Below are positions 21,437 to 31,853 of a DNA stretch of 64,000 bases, in pieces; within the stretch, counting starts at the first letter, position 1, and each line of letters opens with the position of its first letter. Origin of the DNA: Chara braunii. Lineage: Eukaryota; Streptophyta; Charophyceae; Charales; Characeae. The notes beneath the pieces were generated by a model. That model was not told the origin of the DNA, searched no databases, and was given only the letters and a program-made list of their open reading frames with translations. Both the position numbers and the translations under genes were made by a program. The DNA lies in contig BFEA01000121.1 of NCBI GenBank assembly GCA_003427395.1, positions 1,191,834 to 1,255,833 on the forward strand, read 5' to 3'.

Positions 21437-22055
21437 AGTGTGGCTGTTTCTGAACTTTGCGCCCTGGTACTGTGTGCTGTTCGGCCGAGAGAGGTTTAAC
21501 TATGGTACGCAACAGTGGGTTGTATGGGTATAGGCCAAGGTACCTTCAGTTCCTCTGGAAGTGAGAGCAAGTGTCGGGGGAAAGGCCTACGATGATGGTT
21601 GTACTGGATTACAGCTACAGTAGGCAGGAGGCTAAACTAAAGGTGAACGTAGAAGGGGGAAAAGAAGAAGAAATGCGGGCAGACCAAGGCCTATAGATAG
21701 CGATCTCATAGGCTAAGGACCAAGCGGAAAGGAGGTGTAGAAGGGATGGGGTCACAAATGAGCTGAAGGTGACCATATCGTACCTAGAGATAGAGACTTC
21801 AACTGATACGATAGAGAGGGAGCAGCAGCACTTGGACCGGGACACGGAGGCTGAGAGCGAAGCCAGTGATTTGAACGCCGAGACCCAGTCCTGGCATGGA
21901 CGGGACCAGTGGCGGAGGGACCATCCGCGGATTGAGCCTGTGGAAAGTGGCCTAGAGGCCAACTCGTGACGACGAAGAGAGTGGAGCTGCTAGACTACGA
22001 AGCAAGAGAGGTCAAAAGCGTGACGACGGGGCGCAGAAGAGAGCTCGATGGTTAC

Positions 22056-22092
<37 letters not shown>

Positions 22093-22521
22093 GGAGACAA
22101 GACTGGAGGTCGAGGCACGGTTTGAAAGATGGTCACGAGCGCGTTTCGACGAGACACTTCGGGGCGATTTGCCGCATATTGGCAGATGCTTCATACTCTC
22201 GCCATGGTCACCGTACACTCAGACGCGCTCGTTTTTTTTTGTGTGGCGATCATCTCAGCTTCGTTGGGGGAGTAGTCTGATCATGGCGTGCGAGCCTTCA
22301 GCTGAAAGATTATGATTAGTGGGCTACTGCACTGACCGTGGGCTATGTTGAGTGTGGGAACGAAAGGGGGAACAGTGAAGAGGTGTGTAAATGAGCAGTC
22401 GAAGGTGTGACACTCACGCTATTGCATTATGAACGTGCATGCTCCTTCTTGCACGGAAGCCTTTGCGAGAGCCCGTTGTAACCGGTATGTGCTCTCTCGG
22501 TGAACATCACTTCCACCCAAT

Positions 22522-23172
22522 ACGCCTAAGTGACGGTCGTAGCATGGTCGTCGTTACTTCTTGTCCGACCGTAGAGTGACAAAGTTGGGCTCGTTATGCG
22601 TTGGCTCGTTGCTCGGTGGTGTGCGTCCTTTACTCCCGTAGGCGATCTATGTTATCCTCCGATGCTGTGTTGAGTCTGGTTGGGGTTTGCAGGGGGAGGA
22701 TGAGCCTCGCTCATGACTACACTAGAGAGGGCGAGTGACGCGAGAATGACATGTTGACTTCAATCGTCCTTCCCTTTCCTTGTCAGATTGGGCACTGAGG
22801 CAGGTTCACAAGTCAGAAGGCAAGGTCGTGGAGGCTGCCATGATTGGAGAGGGCTAGATAGGTGCGTAGCCGAAGGGCACACTTACGAGGGAACATGAAA
22901 GATCAGTACGAGAGAAGCCCTCAGATGACATGAACAGCGCCTCCCTTTCCATTTTACGGTGCACGTGTCAGTTGACCGACTTTGGTCAGAGTGAGCCTGG
23001 ACGGGGAAAGTTTACGTTTACCAGAAGAGACTTTGGGTTCATGGACCAGTTTCGCAATCACGAAGTGAATGTGTGACAGGAAAGAGGGGAGTGACCCTCA
23101 CTGGGCCTCTTGTAGCTCAATAATCTGAAGACAGTTAGAGGAGTTATTGATGAGCTAATGTGTTAAGTACGT
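22522..23172 (+). other. LTR segment present only in the 5' copy
   Basis: About 650 bp that have no counterpart in the 3' LTR, where the 6.8-kb foreign block 41386-48170 lies instead. It is presumably original LTR sequence lost from the 3' copy. No ORF or motif recognised. Confidence 0.6.
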
Positions 23173-23239
23173 GAGCGTGCAAGATTCAGTTACCCGCGAA
23201 TGAGTTCTGTTTAGGTCAACACTGTGACGTGATACATTC

Positions 23240-23446
23240 TTGGTTGTTACTACTAATAAAGATCGTGAGGGATATGCAAATGACCTGGTGACAATTGTGT
23301 ATAATCCGTGCTACACTCCGCCTCGTAGTCACCGAGTTGTAAGTGAGTTTGACAAGTGCGCCATTAAGAAAAGGGTTATGGTAGTGCCGGTTATAAACTG
23401 TACGTGCACGAGCGTGTGGTTGGAATCTCGCAGGTCACTCGGCTAG
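23240..23446 (+). CDS. Small ORF in element 2 LTR, unknown
   Basis: 68 codons including DREGYANDLVTIVYNPCYTP. The 3' LTR copy (about 48230-48440) is readable in the same frame with a few substitutions but has lost the start. LTR copies begin identical, so their similarity is not evidence of selection. Possibly chance. Confidence 0.25.
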   Translation: MVVTTNKDREGYANDLVTIVYNPCYTPPRSHRVVSEFDKCAIKKRVMVVPVINCTCTSVWLESRRSLG

Positions 23447-24603
23447 CAACGGAAGGACTCGGAGTGGGATCGGAGATCAGGGGAAAGAACGAAGGTAACT
23501 CGTTTGGTCATGGTTCATTATTTCAAATCTTACGTGGTAACTGCGGGAAAAGAAAGCAGTATTAAAAAAAAACAAAATGTCTCCTACTACGTTGTTGAGT
23601 TTCTACTTAACGAGGAATGATGGTTTGCCTGTTTGGGTAATCTGAGTCTGAACTGGAGCAGCGTGAGGGGAGCATTAATCGAATATCTAGTTGTTCCTGA
23701 TAAGGTCTCCATTATGTTAAACCTTGACTTAATTGAAGTCAGAGTCTGCGCATGAATGGAGACTAAGGGACCTAGTCGTTACCAGATGAGACTCAGTCTT
23801 CTCCCTTCTCCTTTCTTCTACATCGGTTTTTATTGCATGCCTACCTGTTGTATGTTTGTGTGTCGTGTTGAATCGATCCCTCAAGCCAGTTCTTGCTAGC
23901 GAGATTTGTTTTCAATGTTAAGAGTTTGAAAGTGCCCTACAAAAATTGCGCCACGTGCGATATCATGATTGTTGCCTTAGTCAGGAGCCCTATGAGCTCT
24001 CTGCCTGATAAGGAAGGAGGGGGAGGTGTGAGCTATGCATGGAATGGATGTTGCTCTAACCAAGACTCACCTTGCGGTCGTGTTCAGCCTGAGAAAGATT
24101 TTACTTAAGAACTTTCCATGATTAGCATTTCCTGGTTTTCTAGGCAACTTGGTGAATGATGAGTTGTTGTCAACATTTGATCGTTACCGTCGCTGATTAT
24201 GTTCGTCTGCTACTCACAAAGGGTTGTTTGGTTAGGCAATTGATAATCAGTGAGCCAGAAAACTAAACAACACGAAATTAAGAAGCAAGGCAGACTGAGT
24301 GCAGGGTTACGTGATCCTCCTAGACCCGGCTGTGGGGGTCAAGTAACGGCCCTCTATCTCCAGACGCATGTCCGAGTTCCGTTTGAAAGAGGACAAGAGT
24401 CATAAACGTAGTTTGAAAGTTTAACTAATCGTCTGAAAAGGTTCTGTAATACTGGTGACGGAAAGGTTTATAATTATACGGATCTAAGGCCACACGAGCA
24501 CCTAAGGTACTCATACAATCCCACGTGCGCGTGATCAAACGGGTTTATAGGCTCTCTCGTGTTCATACAGGCGTGGAGTTATACAAGCCCCTGGGTGAAG
24601 TGA
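23447..24603 (+). other. LTR interior without a supported ORF
   Basis: Ordinary LTR sequence matched by about 48440-49598 in the other copy. A 71-codon frame at 23893-24108 is not kept in the second copy. No regulatory site identified. Confidence 0.5.
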
Positions 24604-24795
24604 TTGTATGAACTTGAACACTTGTGTTGGTTCGTAAGTTTGCGGAACTACCTAGACAAACGTGCACTAACTTGGTTATGCGAATCCTCAAATGCTCATG
24701 TAAACCAATGGATACCGCAGTCGGTAAAGGATGCCATCGACCAAGCCCTCCGCTCCCATCGATTCGAAATGCCTTTCCTTGAGAGTCAAGGGTGA
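24604..24795 (+). CDS. Small ORF in element 2 LTR, unknown
   Basis: 63 codons: YELEHLCWFVSLRNYLDK, LTWLCESSNAHVNQWIPQ and VKDAIDQALRSHR. The 3' LTR copy at 49599-49793 is open over 64 codons with the same reading and a different C-terminus after a one-base indel. The composition is protein-like and helical, but I cannot assign a family. It could be an exon of a degraded longer gene carried in the LTR. Confidence 0.35.
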   Translation: MYELEHLCWFVSLRNYLDKRALTWLCESSNAHVNQWIPQSVKDAIDQALRSHRFEMPFLESQG

Positions 24796-25499
24796 GTAAT
24801 GAACTGACAGGGTAGAAAGCAACAGCAGAGAAAAGTAATTTATTTAATTGTTAAGCTATTACTTGACGGGGACTGACGCCAGTACTGACTAGTGCTTGAT
24901 CGAAGCCTCGAAATTAATTGACTTGATCGAGACAATGATGCAGTATTTACCTATCACGTGACTCTGAGAACGAAGACCGAGGTCAGGATGTGACTTATGT
25001 CATACTCCGGTTTTCCCTTCTGATGCTGGTGAAACTCAACAATAGAGGGCATATCGAGACATAGGACATGAACCCGCTTGCGTTGTCGAAAGTAGACTGT
25101 GGACGCGCGTTCTTGACCCAGCAAAACCTCATGATTTCCGCCTGGCGTTAAGAAGCTGCAGAAAGTGTCTTGCAGTCCAGAGAAAACATAGGGTAGGTGC
25201 TGAGATCCGGATCCTTACTAACGAGTGGAAACTAGATTAACTCAATGAACAAAAGAACTCCTAAAACGGTCTTTCACGGCCTTTTGAACCAGGTAACAAG
25301 AACTGGCCTAAGACATTTGGACAGGTAACTCACTTAGAGGAAAAACTCATTACTAATTCAATTGTCGTCGAGATAATACAAATTTGTACCCTTTTTTCTT
25401 ATCCTATCATTCACGAGTCTATCTTGAATGAGGGATAAGAAAGCATGGGGAAGAAAATGTCTTATCGGTGTCCTACGCACTCTGCCAGGATACAATGGA

Positions 25500-25695
25500 A
25501 GTTTGGGGAGAGGAAGCACTCGAAGGTTTTCAGTGCCACATAAGGTTAATGAAGGAACATGCACTGACAGTGACGAAAACTTAAAAGAACGCTGAATACA
25601 TCATATACTTCTATGGGCCTAATGGAAAGCTGAACAGTATCTACTCGTCCCTAGAAACGATCGAACGGGCCAAGACGGAGTCTAGAAAAGCGTGA
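25500..25695 (+). pseudogene. Broken 5' LTR copy of the 50439-50690 ORF
   Basis: Reads WGEEALEGFQCHIRLMKEHA then VTKT, a TAA, and KNAEYIIYFYGPNGKLNSIY. The 3' LTR copy has CAA where this one has TAA. A C-to-T transition broke this copy. Confidence 0.5.
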
Positions 25696-26107
25696 GACTG
25701 CTCAGACCTCTTTTCTCAAAGACTTTTTTGGCATACCTGATCAGTAAGTAACGTTCAGTCTTTCGCTTCACAGTGCTCAGTACCAAGTTGCCAAGTGATC
25801 GACACTCAGTATCACGCTGTCAAGTAAACAGTACCGTGTTTTCCTATCAACTTAACAAGTGTTCAGTACACCGTTGGGTAATCAATGTTCAGTGATTATG
25901 CCAACACAACAACATCACATCAGCTAAGATCAATCACCTTTCAGTCGTTTTTTCTTCGTATCGGAGTTCAGTGCAAATCAGACAGTACTCTCGTCACAAC
26001 AACATCACTTATGCTTGCATATGAGTACGGATTAATTGTTCGAATCGTACGGTAGTTTCAGCTAGGATCAATCAACGTTTAATCAACACTCAGTCAGGGT
26101 TCATTCA

Positions 26108-26836
26108 ATGTACAGTCATTCGAGTTACGATAAAATTTCAGTTAGGGCCAAACAACTCTCCGACACCTTTTATTTACACCCGATCAGCTTCAATCATCAA
26201 TCAGTCATTACAAAGAAAAAAACAGAGATTAGTTTTCAGTGTTTGACTCCGCTCATGAGTGCAATTCACTCAGCTTCAGTAAGTAAATCAGTCTTGGTCA
26301 GTCTTAACAGAATTGCTTCAAAAGATGTCTTTCGGTATCGGTATGTCATTGCAACTGGTTTCAAGCGAGATGAACTATCTGTCTTTGTGGTTCACACTGA
26401 GTTCGCTGAGGGAACCATTCATGACATGAGACCCTATGTAAAGAAGGGGAAAGAGAGATGCCTGCACTTTGATTCAGTTCGGATTGCAGCAGCCAGGTAT
26501 CTCGAGGAGAAAGAAAGAGAGTTTGTTGAGGGTGGGACAAAGTTGATCCGTAGCTTCGGACCTAAGCTCTATTCTGACTATCCCAGACCTGAAGTTTCCT
26601 TTCTTCGCACAGACGGTTCTTGTTGGGGTGACCTTGTAGATCTGGCAAAGAGGTACATTTCCCCTTCAGAGATCGACTACGATGCAGTGATAGAGCCATC
26701 AAAGTTTCGGCATCTCAGACGAGGGATTTTCTCTCGGTTGTACCTGCCTACTATGTGGGAGGAATTTTGTGCTATGGTCGACTTTCGAATTACGTGCCTC
26801 GGATGGAAGAGTTTAGAGTTGGCAGACTTCAAGTGA
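26108..26836 (+). CDS. LTR-embedded ORF related to the pre-gag repeat module
   Basis: An open 242-codon frame near the 3' end of the 5' LTR of element 2. From about residue 77 it reads YRYVIATGFKRDELSVFVVH, TEFAEGTIHDMRPYVKKGKE, SVRIAAARYLEEKEREFVEG and CWGDLVDLAKRYISPSEIDY. The core EGTIHDMRPYVKKG matches EGDIYDIRPYVKKG of the internal copy at 27780, and the order (strand, DMRPYV core, K/E helix, P-rich linker, W-containing final helix) matches the other modules. The 3' LTR copy has nonsense codons. The ATG may not be the true start, since the first 70 residues show no module features. Function unknown. Confidence 0.55.
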   Translation: MYSHSSYDKISVRAKQLSDTFYLHPISFNHQSVITKKKTEISFQCLTPLMSAIHSASVSKSVLVSLNRIASKDVFRYRYVIATGFKRDELSVFVVHTEFAEGTIHDMRPYVKKGKERCLHFDSVRIAAARYLEEKEREFVEGGTKLIRSFGPKLYSDYPRPEVSFLRTDGSCWGDLVDLAKRYISPSEIDYDAVIEPSKFRHLRRGIFSRLYLPTMWEEFCAMVDFRITCLGWKSLELADFK

Positions 26837-27403
26837 CTCTACATACAAAGACCACAACCTCAGAGAGTGCGGAGATATGACATGAAGCACAATAGACATA
26901 CAACAAAATGAGAGATTGAGAGTGTGACCTAGAGGGATGAGTGCGGACTCGAGATTAGTGTTGGCCACGTTCTCTTCCATGTGTACTCTCTGAGACCATT
27001 ATGAGTTCTCACTTTTCCCTCATCTAACTTTGTCTTTGCTCGAGTCGGTCGGTCTTGTTTCCTACATTGTCATTATCGATGATTGTGTTTCTTAATGATT
27101 CTATCACAGTTCTCAAAATCAAAAAATCGCAGAATTGATACATGTATAACATTTCAAAACCCCATAATTATTATTTACATTATTCTTTACTATTTTGAAT
27201 CAAAATAACAAATTTCTAAGACCGGGCACCGACAAAGACCGCAATTGAAGGGTCTCGCTGGAAGCCGAACGCACACAACAACAAGAGATTTGTTTTAAAT
27301 TAATTTATTTTATTTATTGCAAACATCATTCAAAACCCTGCGTGACAGCCTGTTGGCTTTCTGGTCGCCTGAAGAGGCCCAACTAGAAAAAGTGCGACAA
27401 AAA
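26837..27403 (+). other. LTR 3' end, no ORF
   Basis: AT-rich terminal LTR sequence ending AAAAAGTGCGACA at 27399, followed by a four-base spacer before the PBS. It is matched by 51840-52401. Likely R/U5 and polyadenylation region by position; no specific signal confirmed. Confidence 0.5.
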
Positions 27404-27420
27404 TGGCGTCGTTGCCGGGG
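27404..27420 (+). promoter_or_regulatory. Primer-binding site of element 2 (tRNA-Asp type)
   Basis: TGGCGTCGTTGCCGGGG lies four bases after the LTR end. It differs at one position (T for C) from the canonical tRNA-Asp complement, and at two from the element 1 PBS. It confirms plus orientation and the LTR boundary at 27399. Confidence 0.9.
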
Positions 27421-27779
27421 ACATGAAAAATTTTCGTGTCCGGAACGAGCCTGGGTCAGCAAATAGCTTTGAGCTTTAATTAGGCCTTGAGAACTGTTGA
27501 CAATTTCTGAATTTTCAAATTGATTTTGCAATCTTCATTCAGTCATTATACTATTGGAACGCCTAGTTGCTAACCGAGTCTTATATTTCCTTGTGTGAGG
27601 TACCACACTGGACTGGAGAAGGAGATTGATGTTAATGTTGGAAGGAATCAGGCTTGATCTTAAGTATGTCTTATGAGTCTATGATGTTCTTAAAACACTA
27701 AGAAGAGAAAGAAAGAGTCAAAAGTTCAAAGACTTCATGAAGAATGCTAACTACTGATGCATTAAAATAACTCTCGAAA

Positions 27780-28105
27780 GTGACTACTAAAGGGATATTC
27801 CCCTATCAGTATGAGCATTGTTGGGTCTACCGTTCTGGCAGTTCAGCCATCACCATAGTGCTGACTTGCTTCTTGGAGGGAGATATCTATGATATCCGTC
27901 CTTATGTCAAGAAGGGAGACTATGACGACGATGGGGCCTTTAACAGGTTATGGGGAATTGCAATTCAATCTCTTTATGATGAGAAGGCAGATTAATCGAG
28001 CAAAAAAAGAAAGTGGAATGGGGTTTAATGCTAGTAACTTATGAGACTGTTCCGACACCTCCTATTCCCGACAGCTATTGTGATGGGACTAAGTGACTAC
28101 CAGTT
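27780..28105 (+). pseudogene. Pre-gag repeat module M1 of element 2
   Basis: 72 open codons: SSAITIVLTCFLEGDIYDIR, PYVKKGDYDDDGAFNRLWGI. After a frame change, the second half reads VTYETVPTPPIPDSYCDG, a TGA, then ISMVLKWER, matching FTVFEEFSAPP...VVKLALKVER of M2. This is the first module after the PBS. Its core EGDIYDIRPYVKKG is the closest match to the LTR-embedded ORF. Function unknown. Confidence 0.55.
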
Positions 28106-28136
28106 ATCAGCATGGTACTGAAATGGGAAAGATGAG

Positions 28137-28618
28137 TTGGTGATCATGAGATCTAAAGAGACTTCAGCAGAAGAAATCAGACAGAGAAGGTCAAAATTTG
28201 GCAGAGGTTCAGGCCCAAGCCAAGAGAAGGTCGAGTGTCTCCTGAGATCACTGAATACTCTAAGTAAGAGAAAGGTGTTATCATATGAGGTTGTCAGATA
28301 TGAGATGGTCGAGAGTGGACTTAAGTACTGACATTTTATTTCATAGACCTCGACATGTATGATGTGAGAATTTATGTCCAAAAAGAAAGAAGCACTGATG
28401 AAGTGTATGAAAGATGTTGGGGATTTCCTGAAGAGGTTGTACTGAAAAAGAAAGAGAGACTTGAGAGGGAAAATAAATGTTTCATTGGATCTACTCGATT
28501 TACTGTCTTTGAGGAATTTTCAGCTCCTCCCTTACGTAATATTAACTTGTCAAGAGATAATTGGTCTGCAGTGGTTAAACTCGCACTGAAAGTGGAAAGA
28601 GACCAAAAAACCAAATGA
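28137..28618 (+). pseudogene. Pre-gag repeat module M2 of element 2
   Basis: Two frames: 28137-28331 ends KVLSYEVVRYEMVESGLKY, and 28355-28618 begins MYDVRIYVQKERSTDEVYER and runs through CWGFPEEVVLKKKERLEREN to NWSAVVKLALKVERDQKTK. This is the best preserved module and the closest match to element 1 copy E1a, both in the SYEVxxYExVESG lead-in and in the DVRIY core. A short frame-shifted link separates the halves. Function unknown. Confidence 0.6.
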
Positions 28619-28763
28619 GGCAGCTCTACGTTCCTCCAAGAGAGAAACCCTGGTTTAGACTGGTAAGAGGACATGGGAGGTTAAGTAAAACTGAATCAGA
28701 TAAGCTCTTAAATTCTCTTAATTATATCACGAGAATTTCCTTAATTTTATAACGAGAAGACTC

Positions 28764-29129
28764 ATGATTCCCTATGAGATCGTGAGATATGAGGCTCTAA
28801 AGAGTCCAGGACGGGAGAAGGACAGTGTGTATGTTCTTACCTGCTATTTTATTAATCTTGATGAGTATGATGTTGGGATCTACGTACCAAGACAAAAATT
28901 TAAAGAGTGTAGAAAAGGTTAATGTTGGCAAAGAGCATCAGACATTGTGCATGATAAGAAAAGAAGATTAGAACGGAAAGGAGAAAGTTTCTCCTGGAGT
29001 ACCTATGTCAGACCTTTCATTGGAATGTCGTCTCCTCCTATTGAAGGGCTTACCTTTTCAATGGACAAGTGGTCAGCCATGATAAATTTTGTATGGAAGG
29101 TGAAAAGGGTTAAAGAAGAATACTCTTAG
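28764..29129 (+). pseudogene. Pre-gag repeat module M3 of element 2
   Basis: Reads MIPYEIVRYEALKSPGREKD, VYVLTCYFINLDEYDVGIYV, then ECRKG, a TAA, CWQRASDIVHDKKRRLERKG, WSTYVRPFIG and DKWSAMINFVWKVKR. It matches element 1 copy E1b almost end to end, including LTCYFI-LDEYD. Each copy has a single nonsense codon in the same loop, at positions two residues apart and of different type, so the stops arose independently. Confidence 0.6.
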
Positions 29130-29146
29130 TAGCAAGGATAACTATT

Positions 29147-29428
29147 GTGAGGGATAAACTTTATGAGGTGACGAGGTATGATAAGCCCTTTGTAATTCTG
29201 AGACATGAGACTTGTGGAAGAGGACATATAACGTTTCACATTCATGTGGTCAAGTTTCTTAACTCAAGCAGTCTGAACGTGAGGGTTTACGCCTCAGCCT
29301 GTCTAGAGGAGGAAGTTGATTATTTTGAGTGTTTGAAGGGGGCGTATATCAGTCTCGAGCGAACAAAAAAGGTGACTAGAAAAGTTGAAAAGGAAAGTGA
29401 AATGGGGAGTGGGAGTAAGTCAGCTTGA
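29147..29428 (+). CDS. Pre-gag repeat module M4 of element 2 (diverged)
   Basis: 93 codons: YEVTRYDKPFVILRHETCGR, ITFHIHVVKFLNSSSLNVRV, then a K/E-rich tail. It keeps the lead-in YEVTRY, the strand ahead of the core, and the core LNVRVY, but lacks the PP linker and final helix. It follows M3 by only 18 bp in another frame and is probably a decayed continuation of one long multi-module ORF. Confidence 0.45.
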   Translation: MRDKLYEVTRYDKPFVILRHETCGRGHITFHIHVVKFLNSSSLNVRVYASACLEEEVDYFECLKGAYISLERTKKVTRKVEKESEMGSGSKSA

Positions 29429-29644
29429 AAAACTCCATGGGTTCTCAATTGCTGATGGATTTGAGGACAGGAGAGATTGAATGTCTCTGTTGGAGACTAT
29501 TGTTGAAGTCGGAAGAGCAAAAGAGAAAAAATCTACAGTGATGATAAAATCTCTGTTTTTGAGTACCATTGAGCAAAGATTCGAAATCCCTGATTATGTT
29601 CATCATGAGATTTGTCTTTCAGATGTTGTCTATGATGGTTAACA

Positions 29645-29935
29645 ATGCCCAGCTTGGTTCAACAGCTAACATTTGAGATTGTGCTGGAAGGAAGAATAGT
29701 TAAGATAGAAGAGACTCTTCGGATCTCTGACAGAAACCTCTCTACCTTGGATGAGCTTGAGTTCTTACAACCTTTCTTTGATCAGATGAGAGATTCTGCC
29801 ATGAGAGCCGTCACTGACCAGATTGAGATTAGTTATTTACTGAAAGTGGTGAGAGTGGGAAGTGTCAAGAGAATATCATACCATTCCTTTAGAGAACGAG
29901 TCTCTCTTGCTAGAAGAATCAGCAACGGTTTGTAA
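29645..29935 (+). CDS. Pre-gag helical ORF of element 2
   Basis: 96 codons: LVQQLTFEIVLEGRIVKIEE, then DELEFLQPFFDQMRDSAMRA and ISYHSFRERVSLARRISNGL. It resembles the element 1 ORF at 13030-13374 in order and pattern and occupies the same place just before gag. A shorter related frame (30016-30204) ends in EPVSLARRVRD, echoing VSLARRIS, which suggests an internal duplication. No family recognised. Confidence 0.4.
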   Translation: MPSLVQQLTFEIVLEGRIVKIEETLRISDRNLSTLDELEFLQPFFDQMRDSAMRAVTDQIEISYLLKVVRVGSVKRISYHSFRERVSLARRISNGL

Positions 29936-30204
29936 GCAATGCAATTTGACTATGAGATCATAGACTTGACACGATACTTTATGATCCGGGTACTTTAAGA
30001 GGATATAATAGAAAATTGAGTAGGGATGATGAAAGAGAGTTGATTGAAGACTATATTGGAAGACTGAGAAGAATTGTGTTACCCCTGGTCACCACCCAGT
30101 CTATTATTGTCTACACTCTTTATGTACAAAATTTTCAAGAGATAGAACTAACGAGGGGAGAGAGAAATGAACCTGTATCTCTTGCGAGAAGGGTAAGAGA
30201 CTGA

Positions 30205-30429
30205 AAACAAGAAAGGGGAGGACAAAAATGACAGAGAGAGAGAAGAAAGTATCAAGGGGAGTTTATGGTCATAACGGCAGGACGAAGGAGACCAAGTTCT
30301 TCCGCAGGGACTAATGAGGAGGCTCTGGTAGGTGTTATACGAGAACTAGTAGAGAGAGTTAACACTATAAAAGGAGGATCAGATATTGCAAGAGCAAAGA
30401 GGTAAGATGAGAGGATCCCATGCTTGAGA
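30205..30429 (+). other. Degenerate link between pre-gag ORFs and gag
   Basis: No frame open beyond about 30 codons. Reads such as VIRELVERVNTIKGGS in one frame suggest it was once coding. Confidence 0.35.
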
Positions 30430-31449
30430 GGGCCTCAAGTAAATAATTTTTTTGATGAATACGAGTTATTCGGTCTCAGTTATGGCTGAACAGACAAGCA
30501 ACGACTTAAGCACCTTCCATCTTATTGTGACACTGACTCGAGGTTGGGTGTTCAAGAGTTGATGGAAGGGAACACTACATGGGAAAAGGTTTAAGAAAGA
30601 ATGAAAAAAGAATTTGAAAAAAAAAAAAATTCAACTACTACCAATGATCTCCTCAACATCAGAAAAGCTAAGTATGACACTTTCAATGTTTTTCTTCAGA
30701 CGTTTATCCGAGCGTCCAGAAGAATTTCATGTCTAAATGAGGCTCAGAGATGTCATATTTTCCTGACTAATTTTACTGTCAATGAAAGACAGACTGTTTT
30801 TAATCAAGCCCAACACTACCCTTTCAAATGGGATGAAATGGTTGCAATTATCATAACTCTACCTACGATCTTTCACAAGAAGTGGTCATTGGATTAGATC
30901 AGTACATTGGCCAAAGACTGAGAAACGGAGAATGGTATGAATAGAGGGAATAATCTGAGTGCCGAAAATATTATTCAACGAGTTATGACCAATCATATGT
31001 CTCTCAGTCATGCTGCAGACAAAAAAGGGAAGGAGAAGGCAGAAAGTGATGGTGATGACTATGGTAAAAGAGAGGATTCCTTTAAATCTAAAAATAATTG
31101 TGTGAATGGTGAAAAAAGGAACAGAGAGAGGAGGAAGTACGACAAGCGACCAATGAAGAATTTTGTTTGCTATTATTGTGGTGAAGGAGGTCACACTACC
31201 ACTTACTGTAAGCCACTGGAAGAGGACGTGAAGAGTGAGGTAGCAAAAAAAGATGCAATGGGTCATGTCTGTGATAGTTCATGGAAAAAATTGGATCCGA
31301 GAAATCGTGGAGTTATGAGACTTTTTGTCCTTAAGCATGATGAAAAGATGAAGAAAAAGAAGAAGAGAATGACTAATGTGAATGTTTACACTTTCATAGC
31401 GAAGTGCCCAAGAGACTCATACAAAAGTCTGATGATTCTCTCACCATGA
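30430..31449 (+). pseudogene. Element 2 Gag with CCHC zinc knuckle
   Basis: Same order as element 1 gag. The capsid-like part begins NNFFDEYELFGLSYG, then a stop, and continues in 30601-30897 (NSTTTNDLLNIRKAKYDTFN, FLQTFIRASRRISC). After another stop the frame reopens at 30937 and carries the knuckle CYYCGEGGHTTTYC (CX2CX4HX4C), preceded by a basic stretch (KRNRERRKYDKRPMKN). The two ORFs are in the same frame, so single nonsense codons rather than frameshifts break it. It would package element RNA; it appears defective. Confidence 0.75.
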
Positions 31450-31585
31450 TTGAGTTGCCCCTAAGGTCTCTCACTTTAATAGATTACATATCTGATGAGG
31501 TTACTCAAAGTGGGAGAATTCTGCTTCCCAGATTTCCTCTAAGTTAGCAACATTTTCTCCTAGCAAGCCGGCTTGTTCGACCAAC

Positions 31586-31825
31586 ATGATGTCATTTGAA
31601 GGTGAATTACCATCAAATCTCGTTATGGAACCGGACACATTGATTGAGGAAGTGAGAAATGTTCATGCACATTTAACACCTCAGGTGATAGAAGAAAATA
31701 AAAAAAGAAAGACCAAGGAGACTCTGATTGAAATCCTTGATGATCAAGAACCAGAACCTTCGCCCAAGAGAAGTGAACAAGGGAAGAAGATGAAATTTCT
31801 TCTCCAGAGTGAACTAAAGGGATGA
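31586..31825 (+). pseudogene. Element 2 gag-protease linker
   Basis: 79 codons, acidic and lysine-rich (IEILDDQEPEPSPKRSEQGK). It occupies the place of the charged C-terminal Gag region of element 1 (several SP/RKRG repeats there). No domain. Confidence 0.35.
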
Positions 31826-31853
31826 AACTGTAATTACGAATGTAATTCCTAAG

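Larger units (their letters stand above)
20044..27399 (+). repeat. 5' LTR of element 2
   Basis: About 7.36 kb (including a small adapter-related artefact), exceptionally long for an LTR. Its first 2.48 kb match 38901-41385 and its last 4.2 kb match 48171-52401. A GA run lies at 22059-22090 (40921-40964 in the other copy). The distal half carries several short ORFs and a 242-codon ORF related to the pre-gag modules. I identified no promoter with confidence. Confidence 0.88.
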
